Below are positions 10,001 through 18,544 of a DNA stretch of 64,000 bases, piece by piece. A model generated the notes under the pieces. That model was not told the origin of the DNA, did no database searches, and saw only the letters and a list, made by a program, of their open reading frames with translations. Each line of letters starts with the position of its first letter. Position 1 is the stretch's first letter. The stretch is from [Chlorobium] sp. 445. GTDB taxonomy: Bacteria > Bacteroidota > Chlorobiia > Chlorobiales > Thermochlorobacteraceae. Both the position numbers and the translations under genes were made by a program. The stretch is from the NCBI GenBank assembly GCA_002763895.1, contig NSLH01000001.1, positions 1 through 64,000 on the forward strand, in the 5' to 3' direction.

Positions 10001-10651
10001 AATAAGTTCATCATCTATCATGGCGCGCATCTCTTGCTCACTGAGCACCTGAATTTTTTCAACCTCATGCGAAGTGCGAAAGCCATCAAAGAAATGCAGA
10101 ATAGGCACGCGCGATTCGAGTGTAGCGGCTTGAGCAATAAGCGCAAAATCATGTGCTTCTTGCACGGAGGCGGAACAGAGCATCGCAAACCCTGTGGCTC
10201 GTGCAGCCATAACATCGGAGTGATCGCCAAAGATAGAAAGGGCTTGCGTTGCAAGTGAGCGAGCCGCCACATGCAGCACAAATGGCGTCAGTTCACCTGC
10301 AATTTTATACATATTCGGAATCATGAGCAGCAGCCCTTGCGACGCCGTGAAGGTTGTTGAAAGTGCCCCTGTTTGCAGGGCACCATGAATGGTACCAGCT
10401 GCACCGCCTTCCGATTGCATTTCTACAACCGTCGGCACACTCCCCCAGATATTTTTGATGTGATGGCTTGCCCATTCATCTGAAAATTCACCCATCGGAG
10501 AAGCAGGTGTGATCGGATAAATTGCAATCACTTCATTTGTACGGTAAGCTACATACGCCACGGCTTCATTGCCATCCATGGTCTTGAAATGTGCTTGTGT
10601 AACTTGTTTGTCGAGAATTGGCTTGCTCGAGGATTCAATAAGTGCGGGCAT
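7017..10651 (-). CDS. nifJ: Pyruvate:ferredoxin (flavodoxin) oxidoreductase, with one base missing near the 3' end
   Basis: A single-chain enzyme of about 1,211 residues that interconverts pyruvate plus CoA with acetyl-CoA and CO2 using low-potential electrons. In order: the pyruvate-binding N-domain (YPITPASPMGE), the gamma domain, two [4Fe-4S] motifs near 710 and 767 (CIQCGKCAMICP, CTGCTLCAEICP), a further cluster motif GACAGCGETPY near 840, and the TPP domain with GGDGWAYDIGYGGLDHVL. The start is the ATG at 10649-10651, behind AAGGAG; 62 in-frame codons upstream are not family-like. The open frame ends in an abnormal tail after EKHIQ. Adding one base at about 7139-7141 gives EKHIQEEAARLFAEAEHDAK and moves the stop to 7017-7019. 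It has its own terminator. Confidence 0.93.
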
Positions 10652-10658
10652 AACTACA

Positions 10659-10664
10659 CTCCTT
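10659..10664 (-). promoter_or_regulatory. Ribosome binding site that fixes the nifJ start
   Basis: AAGGAG on the minus strand sits 7 bases before the ATG at 10649-10651. The upstream in-frame ATG codons (up to 10837) have no comparable site. Confidence 0.75.
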
Positions 10665-10815
10665 ACTACTTTACTTGACAAAAATTCTTTGTGCAGACTG
10701 CGCTGCATGCTTGAAGTCAAGGTATCAAAAGTCATTAGGGTTTGGGGAGAGTTTGTGTTGACCAAAAAGTCGATATGGTCGATTTTCTGTGTAAGTGAAG
10801 TATAAAACTTTGCAA

Positions 10816-10846
10816 TAAAAAAGCCCGATACACTCATCGGGCTTTA
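10816..10846 (-). terminator. Intrinsic terminator of the 12993-10873 membrane cluster
   Basis: AAAGCCCGAT (10836-10845, minus strand) pairs perfectly with ATCGGGCTTT (10820-10829) around a 6-base loop, followed by TTTA. It lies 27 bases after the last gene of the cluster, so the cluster and nifJ are separate transcription units. Confidence 0.85.
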
Positions 10847-10872
10847 CAGAATAAGGGAGACTCAACAGGGCA

Positions 10873-11313
10873 TTAGTTTGCAGCAGGCATTGGCTGCCCT
10901 TGCGTGTTAGACGATGCAGAGGGACGCAAGAACCACAGCAAGGCAACAATGATGGCCTGTGGCGTATGCACCAGCGCAAAGTTGGACCAGCTGATAATTT
11001 GCTGCGCGTTGAGCACCTCTACAGTTGAGGTGATGGCGCCAACGACTTGCTCCACGACGACAATCCACAGCATCTTTTCATACTTGACAACGTCGGTCGC
11101 AATGATGGCGTAAGCAACCGCCAGCACATATAGCAGCATTCCATATTGATGGAACACAATTGCCGACTGTGCGCTGTTGGCGTAGTCTTGCCAGCCATAG
11201 AGCGCAGCGCCCCAATTGAGAAAGATGGTTGAGCCCAGCGCGTTGAGAAATTCCCACGCCGCTAGCAACCACATCATCCCTGAAAGCACTTTGATTTTGG
11301 TGTCTCGATTCAT
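10873..11313 (-). CDS. Unknown 4-helix membrane protein, single copy of a locally repeated unit
   Basis: 146 residues with four hydrophobic segments (about 10-30, 50-78, 83-105, 113-130). I do not recognise a named family. The pattern of helix 1, then HQYG, then a final helix ending LLWFLRP recurs twice in the protein at 11981-12993 (RQYG ... MLWRLAP, and NQQG ... LFYVLRP). This is therefore a one-unit paralogue of that two-unit protein. A good ribosome binding site (GGAGG, 11324-11328) supports the start. It is the last gene of a three-gene minus-strand cluster that ends in a strong terminator. The NapH-like neighbour suggests a role in membrane electron transfer, which is inference. Confidence 0.75.
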   Translation of the reverse strand: MNRDTKIKVLSGMMWLLAAWEFLNALGSTIFLNWGAALYGWQDYANSAQSAIVFHQYGMLLYVLAVAYAIIATDVVKYEKMLWIVVVEQVVGAITSTVEVLNAQQIISWSNFALVHTPQAIIVALLWFLRPSASSNTQGQPMPAAN

Positions 11314-11384
11314 ACTACTTTATCCTCCATAAGTTTAGAATGTTGATGAAAACAAAAGAACAAGAAAAAACTCTCCTCTAATGC

Positions 11385-11993
11385 TCAAACACTGCGCTGA
11401 ACGGGCGTCTCGTTTGCGACAATCGGTTTGCCCAACCAGCGATGCAGCTGCAGGGACTCAAACCAGTTCTTTAGACGCGATATACGTGCCACAAGCAACA
11501 AAGGGCAGAAGCAGACGCATGCACCGCGTTTGCCCAATATCATCACCGATGCGCCAACCGTGAGAAAAAACGCGGCTTGTAAAATGTGTGCGTTAAGATT
11601 CGTGTAATCAATGCCGAATGGCGCAATCAAGGACTGCATCGTCTCAGGACGTAGTAGCCAAGAGACAGGAGCCCAGAGCACGGCAACAATCAAGACAAAA
11701 GGGCGCCAAAAATTCGGATTAGCTTTCCAGCGTCGCTTCGCTAAGGGCTCTGCCCAATCTTGAGCTGCACCTAACCAGCACACCCAACTGCAGACAATTG
11801 GCCCATTCGTGATAGTAATGACGATTACCGCTAACCAGAACACACCACCAATCACCGTCCACACAAGGCTTGGCAGACGGCTATCAATCAGTATCAAGTT
11901 GAACGCCACAAATACAAATTGCACGGCACGACGCTGTCGACGCAAGGCTCTGGCTTCGGCTTCCGACACAACACTTCGTCTCATCTGTGGCAC
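11385..11993 (-). CDS. NapH/NosR-like membrane protein with two Cys-rich motifs
   Basis: 202 residues with about four membrane helices. Two cysteine motifs follow the NapH/NosR C-terminal pattern: CSWVCWLGAAQDW near residue 68 and RGACVCFCPLLL near 160. In that family, Cys-containing loops next to helices serve quinol-linked or ferredoxin-linked electron transfer. There is no soluble 2x[4Fe-4S] ferredoxin domain, so it is shorter than NapH. Its start overlaps the end of the upstream gene by 13 bases, which indicates translational coupling. The relationship is seen from the motifs; which redox partner it serves is unknown. nifJ lies beyond the terminator on the same strand. Confidence 0.7.
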   Translation of the reverse strand: MPQMRRSVVSEAEARALRRQRRAVQFVFVAFNLILIDSRLPSLVWTVIGGVFWLAVIVITITNGPIVCSWVCWLGAAQDWAEPLAKRRWKANPNFWRPFVLIVAVLWAPVSWLLRPETMQSLIAPFGIDYTNLNAHILQAAFFLTVGASVMILGKRGACVCFCPLLLVARISRLKNWFESLQLHRWLGKPIVANETPVQRSV

Positions 11994-12993
11994 TCCATGG
12001 CTTCTTCGCCTATCGTATCAGTTTCATCTTGCACATGCGTTGAGTTCGGACGCAGCACATAAAACAAGCCGAATGTGAAGACTTGCACAGAGAAAACCGT
12101 GAGAAATTGCGGCAGTAAAATGGCGCCAAAGCCGAGCTCGACGCCGGCACTGAAAGCATTGATAACCTGCTGGGCTAAAATGAAGTCAATGATTTTGTAG
12201 TACGAGAGCGGATGATGCGCCGCCAGTGCTGTGATAAGTCCGATACTGAACAACATCAGACCTTGCTGATTGCGAACAACATGATTAGCTTGCATGGCTT
12301 GCAGCAAATTTTGTTCAGTTACACTATCGCTGCTAATGTTAGCAACACCGATTTCCCAGAGCACCGTAGAGCCAAATCCCCAGAGTATCCAAAGTCCGCC
12401 AGCTATAATGCATAGAAATTGCAGCGCACGCCAGCGCACAATTGGGGAAAGTGATAAGCCAAGCAGAGTTTGCGTACGCCACGGCTGTAACGCTTCGTGC
12501 CTACTAAGCAAAGGCAAGGAAGCAGGTGCAAGACGCCACAGCATGAGAGCTAATCCAACATTCAGGATGAGTGAAGGCAAGAACTGCCACAAAGAGAGTG
12601 CATCAAGCGTGTAAGCATAAATCCCTAATGCTGCCATGAGCAGGCGAGCCAGCGCAAGTACATGGATAAATGGCGCATAGCGAGCAGGCTCACTAATCAA
12701 AAATGCGGCAACAAGCGCCAACTGAACCACAAAAAACCATACTGACGAATGATAGAATGTGCATAAAGAAAACTGTCGCTGCCATCGATCAGTGTTGGAA
12801 TAGGTGGCACAAAGTATGGCGCTGCTGCATAGTTGAAAAAGAAAACAGAGATGACAAACTCCGCAAAGTGCATCACAGCAGAAAGAAGCAGCACAACTTT
12901 GATGGGACGATGCAGTTCAAAGGAAATTGGAAAGACTTTTTGCAGGCGAGTAACTGCAGCTTTCGGCAATGTGGACAAGGCAATACTACTCAT
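11981..12993 (-). CDS. Unknown membrane protein made of two copies of a 4-helix unit, frameshifted
   Basis: Two fragments (12993 to about 12731, and 12730 to 11981) form one protein of about 337 residues. The break is the A6 run at 12731-12736. One more base reads RQYGFFVVQLALVAAF through the junction. The first unit (about 30-165) and the second (about 195-325) share the layout of the single-unit protein at 10873-11313: an opening helix, a Q-x-G motif (RQYG, NQQG), two helices, and a last helix ending in LWRLAP or FYVLRP. About eight membrane segments are predicted by eye. No known domain is recognised. It overlaps the NapH-like gene by 13 bases. Confidence 0.7.
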
Positions 12994-13198
12994 ACAACTT
13001 CAAATGTTGAAAGGTTGAGTACTACTTACTACTACTTACTATTACTTTTCTTTGCTCTCTGCGGTGTTGCAGCGTGTCTTTTGCCTTGCTATGTGCCAAA
13101 CATAAAACGCGTAGTGTAAAATTCCAAGTGTGCTGAAAAAAGTTGCGAAGAGATCAATCTACAGCAGAGCAAGCCGGAAGCGCAGCAGCACGGAGTTT

Positions 13199-14260
13199 TT
13201 AGCTGCGAAAAGCACGAGCAGTTACACCAAGTGTTTGCAGGAGCGATACTGCTTTTTGGACAATGTCAGCAGATGGCATCTGCGCTAAGCATTTGGGTTC
13301 GCCAAACTTGCACGTGGTCGAGATACACGGTGCGCAGTCCAAGCCTTGCACGCGAAAGCCAAAGGAGTTTTCACGATGGTAGGGCGATGTATTGCGCTCA
13401 TCACCTGCGCCATAGAGCACCAGTGTAGGCGTGCCGACTGCATTGGCTAAATGTGCCGTGCCTGAATCTGTTGAAATAACTACATGCACCGCTGCCAGAA
13501 CACCTGCAAGCATCTTGACGGTGGTTTTCCCTGCTAAGTTTATCACGCGCTTCGGCTCAGAGAGCATTGTGGTAAAAGTTTCAGCATACTGGCGCTCTTT
13601 TGGGGAACCTGTTAGCACGAGCATCGCATCTGGCACACAGCGAAGCAAGCCTTCTGCAATCTCTACACCCTTGCGCAGCGGCACAACTTTCGAGGGACTT
13701 TCTGAATTGAGATTTAAGACAATTTTCGAGCGCGATGCAAACGCAGTAAGCAAAGTATCAGGTGGCGGCGTTAATTGTACTGAAAGGGCGGTGGTAGGCT
13801 CTGTAAGAAAGGCTGAGAGCAACAAGGCATATTCTTCGCTACGATGCAGATGCTTGGGTTTGTGCAGGGCATCAGTGAGCAGCAGGTTGCGCCAGTCACC
13901 ACGGAATCCAATGCGGCGTTTGGCTCTAGCAAAAAAGCCCATTGCTGCTGATGAAAAAGAATCGGGCAGCGAAAAATAAAGGTCAACTTCAGCAAAGCGT
14001 GAGGCAAAGCGATAAAGCCCAGCAAGACCACGGTAGGTTTTCTTAGAAAACGGATGAACACGTGAAAGCTGCGGCACGAGCTCCAAAAGGTCGGCAATCT
14101 CAGCTTTGGCAATCACCTCGATGGTGGCATCTGGAAAGGCATGGCGCAGTTTGTAGAAAAATCCAAGACTCATAACAAGATCGCCAAGCCAGTTCGGGGC
14201 GCGCACCAGTATGTTTTTGGCACTTGCTGCAAGTTTGTAAAAAGTAACAGCTAAATTCAA
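13199..14260 (-). CDS. Glycosyltransferase family 9, ADP-heptose:LPS heptosyltransferase type
   Basis: 353 residues, the usual length for GT9. The N-terminus NILVRAPNWLGDLVMSLGFF is the WaaF-type signature with the catalytic Asp (NWLGD). The C-terminal nucleotide-binding block is STDSGTAHLANAVGTPTLVLYG, followed by ERNTSPY. The enzyme should add heptose to the lipopolysaccharide core at the inner face of the inner membrane. CAPCISTTCKFGEPKC near the C-terminus is Cys-rich, as in many WaaF proteins. It is divergent from the ATP-grasp gene, with 64 bases between the starts. Donor and acceptor are inferred from the family. Confidence 0.85.
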   Translation of the reverse strand: MNLAVTFYKLAASAKNILVRAPNWLGDLVMSLGFFYKLRHAFPDATIEVIAKAEIADLLELVPQLSRVHPFSKKTYRGLAGLYRFASRFAEVDLYFSLPDSFSSAAMGFFARAKRRIGFRGDWRNLLLTDALHKPKHLHRSEEYALLLSAFLTEPTTALSVQLTPPPDTLLTAFASRSKIVLNLNSESPSKVVPLRKGVEIAEGLLRCVPDAMLVLTGSPKERQYAETFTTMLSEPKRVINLAGKTTVKMLAGVLAAVHVVISTDSGTAHLANAVGTPTLVLYGAGDERNTSPYHRENSFGFRVQGLDCAPCISTTCKFGEPKCLAQMPSADIVQKAVSLLQTLGVTARAFRS

Positions 14261-14324
14261 CTAAAATAATCAGCGACAGCGTATTTTTTGTCTTTTACAA
14301 CTTTACTGATTTCTATCAACAGAC

Positions 14325-15545
14325 ATGCCGATTGTTATCTTCGTTGCGCCGCTATGCAATGCCAGTACATTAGCGACACTGGATGCATTTACGAAGTTCC
14401 CGGATATTTCACTGGGGTTAATTAGTGCCTTTGCACAAGAGCAATTGCCAGTCCACATTCGCGCACACCTTGCAGCGCACTGGAAAACACACTCACTTGT
14501 TGATACAGATGAACTACTCTATGCAGCTGAAAAAATGCGTCTTTACTTCGGCAAGATTGACACCATTTTTTCCTCAAATGAACAAGCTCAGGAGCCACTG
14601 GCATGGATTCGCGAAAAGCTTGGTATTGCGGGCGTAGGCACACAGGTAGCACGCAATTTCCGCGATAAAGCCGAGATGAAGCGGTGCTTTCATGCCCATC
14701 AGATTCCTTGTGCACGATTTCGGCAGTTGCACTCAAGGCGTGAGGCATACGATTTTGCAGAGCAAGTAGGCTTCCCGCTCATTCTCAAGCCACTACGCGG
14801 TGCGGGCTCAGCCTCTACATTCCGCATAGAAACCTACGCTGAACTTGATGCAGCACTTGCACAACTCAACCCAAGTAAGCAAAATGAGGCCATTGCTGAA
14901 GAGTTCATCACAGGCCAAGAACACTCACTTGAAACGGTGATGCACCATGGCAAAGCCATCTGGCAATCTGTTTCGCGCTATTTGCCTAATGCCTTAGATG
15001 TGATGCAAAACCCATGGATTCAATGGCGCATTGTGGTGCCACGTGATGCCGAAAGCGAAAAGTATCACGACATTTGCCAAAGTGGTGCAGCAGCGCTGGC
15101 TTGCTTAGGACTCGGCACTGGAATTTCGCACTTGGAATGGTTTAGGCGCAGCAATGGCAGTGTGGCAATTTCTGAAGTCGGAGTGCGTCCGCCCGGTGCA
15201 CAGATTCTGACACTTCACTCTCGGGCGTTTGACTGCAACCTCTATGAAGAGTGGGTGCGCCTGATGGTCTATGATCAATTCTCGGTGCCGACACAGCGAT
15301 ACGCCAGCGGCGTTGCTTTTCTACGTGGTCAGGGGTATGGCGTAGTAAAAACTGTCATTGGCTTAGACGACGTCATGCGTGAGTATGGAACGCTCATCAC
15401 CGATATGCAAGTGCCACAGTTCAACGCAGTGCCCACTGGCACTTACGAAGGTGAAGGCTTTATCATCGTGCGTCATGAGCGCACAGATGCCGTTGAACAA
15501 GCCTTGCACTACATCATCAATACCGTACGCGTTATTCTGGGGTAA
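14325..15545 (+). CDS. ATP-grasp carboxylate ligase of unknown substrate
   Basis: 406 residues. An N-terminal Rossmann-like domain is followed by ATP-grasp: FRDKAEMKRCFHAHQIPCAR, the Lys strand GFPLILKPLRGAGSASTF, EEFITGQEHSLETVM, and the metal and phosphate block SVAISEVGVRPPGAQILTL, which carries the Glu and Arg typical of the active site. A C-terminal lobe follows. The architecture matches the carbamoyl-phosphate-synthase-like or BtrJ/PurK-like ligases that join a carboxylate to an amine. The partner enzymes are not next to it (heptosyltransferase on one side, pcm on the other), so the substrate cannot be named. Confidence 0.82.
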   Translation: MPIVIFVAPLCNASTLATLDAFTKFPDISLGLISAFAQEQLPVHIRAHLAAHWKTHSLVDTDELLYAAEKMRLYFGKIDTIFSSNEQAQEPLAWIREKLGIAGVGTQVARNFRDKAEMKRCFHAHQIPCARFRQLHSRREAYDFAEQVGFPLILKPLRGAGSASTFRIETYAELDAALAQLNPSKQNEAIAEEFITGQEHSLETVMHHGKAIWQSVSRYLPNALDVMQNPWIQWRIVVPRDAESEKYHDICQSGAAALACLGLGTGISHLEWFRRSNGSVAISEVGVRPPGAQILTLHSRAFDCNLYEEWVRLMVYDQFSVPTQRYASGVAFLRGQGYGVVKTVIGLDDVMREYGTLITDMQVPQFNAVPTGTYEGEGFIIVRHERTDAVEQALHYIINTVRVILG

Positions 15546-15595
15546 GTCTGTGCAGCAAGGCAAAACGAGATTTTCTTTTTCGCACGGCTTGGGGT

Positions 15596-16300
15596 TTATG
15601 TCTCACTCCAACCTTCTTTGCCGATAAGCGGCACAAAAGCAAAGTCATACAGATGCGTTTCGTAAATGGTATTGCCTTGACGGTGAAAGAGGCTCATTTT
15701 TTGTTTAGTTGCACTCCCGATAGGAATAATTAAGCGCCCATCATCAGCAAGTTGCTCCAAAAGCGAAGACGGTACATCAGGTGAGCCAGCTGTTACGAGA
15801 ATAGCATCAAACGGAGCAGCTGAGGGCCAGCCCAAAGTTCCATCACCTAAGCGTGTCATTACCTTGAGACTTAAGGCTTCAAAAATGCGTTTGGCTCTCT
15901 CGTAGAGTTCAGAAATACGCTCAATGGTATAGACGCGATAACCAAGTTCATAGAGAATTGCAGCTTGATAACCTGACCCTGTGCCGATTTCCAAGACTTT
16001 CTTACCTGCAGGATAATGCTGCGCGATAAGTTGCGTCATGTATGCCACAGTGAAAGGCTGGGAGATGGTTTGACCTTGTCCAATCGGCAGTGGGGTATCG
16101 TCGTAGGCGCTATCCCAGAGTGCAGAATCCAAGAACAGATGGCGCTTGACTGCACGAAATGCATTGAGCACGCGCTCGTTTGTAATCCCTGCTTGTCGCA
16201 GCGATTCAACCATCGCTGCGCGCTTCTGGCGATACTTAAAATCTTGGTCGCTTTGCCACATAGTTCTTTCGTTCAATGAATCTACGCATTTTTTTAGCAA
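15596..16300 (-). CDS. pcm: Protein-L-isoaspartate O-methyltransferase
   Basis: 234 residues. Motifs are FLDSALWDSAYDDTPLPIGQ, GQTISQPFTVAYMTQL (the isoaspartyl pocket), VLEIGTGSGYQAAILYELG (SAM motif I) and FDAILVTAGSPDVPSSLLEQL (post-motif). The enzyme methylates L-isoaspartyl residues of damaged proteins so that they can return to aspartate. The first 13 residues are not conserved and translation may begin at the internal ATG giving MWQSDQDF (16261). It is divergent from the MFS gene at 16334. Confidence 0.92.
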   Translation of the reverse strand: MLKKCVDSLNERTMWQSDQDFKYRQKRAAMVESLRQAGITNERVLNAFRAVKRHLFLDSALWDSAYDDTPLPIGQGQTISQPFTVAYMTQLIAQHYPAGKKVLEIGTGSGYQAAILYELGYRVYTIERISELYERAKRIFEALSLKVMTRLGDGTLGWPSAAPFDAILVTAGSPDVPSSLLEQLADDGRLIIPIGSATKQKMSLFHRQGNTIYETHLYDFAFVPLIGKEGWSET

Positions 16301-16333
16301 TCAAAATGATTTGTAACTTGTGTTGCAAACTTC

Positions 16334-17691
16334 ATGCTCAAATCTATGAGTCAGCCTACAAACGTCTCCCAAGCGACTTTGCAAAATGACAAGCATGAAA
16401 TCTTTGGTTGGGCAATGTATGATTGGGCAAACAGTGCCTTCAGCGCTACTGTGGTTACCGTATTTCTTGGACCGTATCTAACTAACCTTGTCAAAGATGT
16501 GGCAGATGCAGATGGAATGATTTATTTCTTGGCAATTCCCATTAAATATGATTCTTTCTTTGCGTATTGTACGGCGGTGTCGGTCATCTTACAGGTGCTG
16601 TTTCTACCGCTCTTAGGTGCAATCGCTGATTATTCGTACTTGCGCAAATTTTTCTTGCAATTTTTCTGTACTCTCGGCGCGCTGGCAACAATACTGTTTT
16701 TCTTTCTTTCATCAGGATTGCACTGGTTGGGCGCAGGGCTTTACATTATTGCAAATCTGGCTTTTGGAGCAAGCATTGTGTTCTATAATGCCTATTTGCC
16801 CGACATTGCAAGTCCCGAAGAGCGCGATAGAGTCTCTTCATTTGGTTGGGGTTTAGGTTACTTAGGCGGTGGCGTGTTGCTCATGCTCAACCTTGCGCTC
16901 TTTACATTCCGAGAAGCACTGAACATTTCAACAGATTTAGCAGTGCGTCTTTGCTTAGCTTCAGCGGGCATCTGGTGGTTAGTCTTTGCGCAAATTACCT
17001 TTGCACGCTTGCGTGCCCGACGCGCACGACGCATGCTGCCTGACGGTGAAACATACCTCAGCGTGAGCCTCAAACAACTGCGCAAGACCCTGCGTGATAT
17101 TCGCTCATTGCCTGAAACACTCAAATTCTTGCTGGCTTATCTTTTCTACAACGATGGTGTTCAAACTGTAATTGCCTTAGCCTCCGTCTTCGGTGCAGAA
17201 GAACTTAAATTGGAGTCCTCGACCTTGATTCAAGTCATCTTAATGGTCCAGTTCTTAGCCTTCATCGGCGCCATCGCTTTCGGACGCTTTGCAGGATGGA
17301 TAGGTGCAAAAGCAAGTATCGTGATTACACTGGTAATATGGAGCAGCACAACAATTTACGCCTATGGCTTTTTGCAAACAGAAGTGCAGTTCTGGCTAAT
17401 GGCTGCTGTGGTAGCTATCGTCTTGGGCGGCTCACAAGCCCTGAGTCGAAGTCTCTTCTCTCAGATGATTCCGTCTGGCAAAGAAGCAGAATTTTTTCAT
17501 TCTACGAAATTTCGGAGCGGGGCACATCATGGATTGGATTTTTGGTGTTTGGCTTAGCCAATCAAATTTTTGGCGGCTTGCGCTTCGGGATCCTTTCTCT
17601 CATTGTGCTCTTTCTCATCGGCTTAGCTATGCTGCTGCGTGTAGATGTAAAACGCGCAATGCAAGAAGCTAACTTAGCTGCATCAGAGTAA
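16334..17691 (+). CDS. MFS transporter, UMF1/Atg22-like, frameshifted
   Basis: The restored protein has about 452 residues and 12 membrane segments. The N-terminal FGWAMYDWANSAFSATVVTVFLGPYL is the hallmark of the UMF1 (Atg22-like) group. ISGxxxG-type loops and YNAYLPDIASPEERDRVSSF support it. The frame changes at the T6 run 17492-17497: with one more T it reads EAEFFSFYEISERGTSWIGF and continues to the stop at 17691. Members are linked to amino acid export in yeast vacuoles; the bacterial substrates are mostly unknown. The gene is monocistronic, facing the membrane-protein gene at 17781. Confidence 0.87.
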
Positions 17692-17780
17692 TACAACCCT
17701 GTAAGGCTAGTGCACCAATGCTGAGTCATCTATAATGAAGAGTTAGAAAAAACTTACTGCACAGACTTGACCATGCGCGC

Positions 17781-18209
17781 CTATGCTACGCCTGACTCTG
17801 TGTACATCTCGCGCACTTGAAAAAGTACATATAACCAGAGCAGACTAATTAGCGCACCTAGGATGCTGATACTGATAATGCTAACTATGATAGAGAGAAG
17901 TTCTGCATAATATAGCCATACCCATCCGTCGCGTCTTCTAGCAAAGATCCCAGGCAGGGCAAGCGCCATTATAACGACTTGAGCGATGGTGAGTAAGAGA
18001 CTAAGTAAGATGGTGATACCTAGTGAAAGCGAGAAAATCACGAATACTCCAAGTCCAAGCAGCCCAATCAAAGCAAGTCCGCTGAAAACTAGACTGACAA
18101 TTACAAAAATCGGCATGAATTTTATGAAAAATTCTTTGGCATTGGCAGGTAATGCGGGGAGTTGAGCCGCAACAGATTCAACTTGTTCTTCTAGGAGGGC
18201 CTTGTGCAT
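17781..18209 (-). CDS. Unknown small membrane protein
   Basis: 142 residues from the ATG at 18207-18209, which follows a good ribosome binding site (AAAGGA). A longer frame to 18260 lacks one. A soluble stretch of about 30 residues (LEEQVESVAAQLPALPANAKEF) precedes three or four long hydrophobic segments rich in Ile, Leu, Val and Ser. No family is recognised. It is convergent with the MFS transporter and about 200 bases from the tRNA gene on the other side. Confidence 0.65.
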   Translation of the reverse strand: MHKALLEEQVESVAAQLPALPANAKEFFIKFMPIFVIVSLVFSGLALIGLLGLGVFVIFSLSLGITILLSLLLTIAQVVIMALALPGIFARRRDGWVWLYYAELLSIIVSIISISILGALISLLWLYVLFQVREMYTESGVA

Positions 18210-18404
18210 ATGATTCCTTTCAGTCGACCGTCTTTCGGGCGACGCTGTGCGGTTTTGCAATTTTTAAAACAATTAAAGTAATGCATTTTATGCTAAATTT
18301 CCAAAACAGAAATTTGTACAGACAATTGTAGCGTGAGCAAAGTATTTTGCAAAGCAAAAACAAAACATTAAGTTTATATTTCATTCTTGAGACAGAGCGA
18401 AATC

Positions 18405-18478
18405 GGGCTTTTAGCTCAGTTGGTTAGAGCGACTGGTTTACACCCAGTAGGTCGGGGGTTCGAATCCCTCAGAGCCCA
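18405..18478 (+). tRNA. tRNA-Val (anticodon TAC)
   Basis: A complete cloverleaf. Acceptor GGGCTTT pairs with AGAGCCC, the D-stem is GCTC/GAGC, the anticodon stem ACTGG/CCAGT holds the loop TTTACAC with anticodon TAC, and the T-arm is GGGGG-TTCGAAT-CCCTC. TAC reads GUA valine codons. The genomic 3' end continues CA rather than encoding a full CCA. A TATATT stretch about 25 bases upstream could be a -10 element, but no matching -35 is evident. Confidence 0.95.
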
Positions 18479-18544
18479 CACAGTATCTTTCTTAGGTGTT
18501 GCCGAGCAATCCGATCCTCCCCACTAAAGAAGTCTTTGCTATAA

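Noticed and set aside
18347-18380. Promoter for tRNA-Val (TTGCAA and TATATT)
   Set aside because: The spacing is about 22 bases, too long for a standard -35/-10 pair, and it does not fit the Bacteroidota TTTG/TAnnTTTG spacing either.
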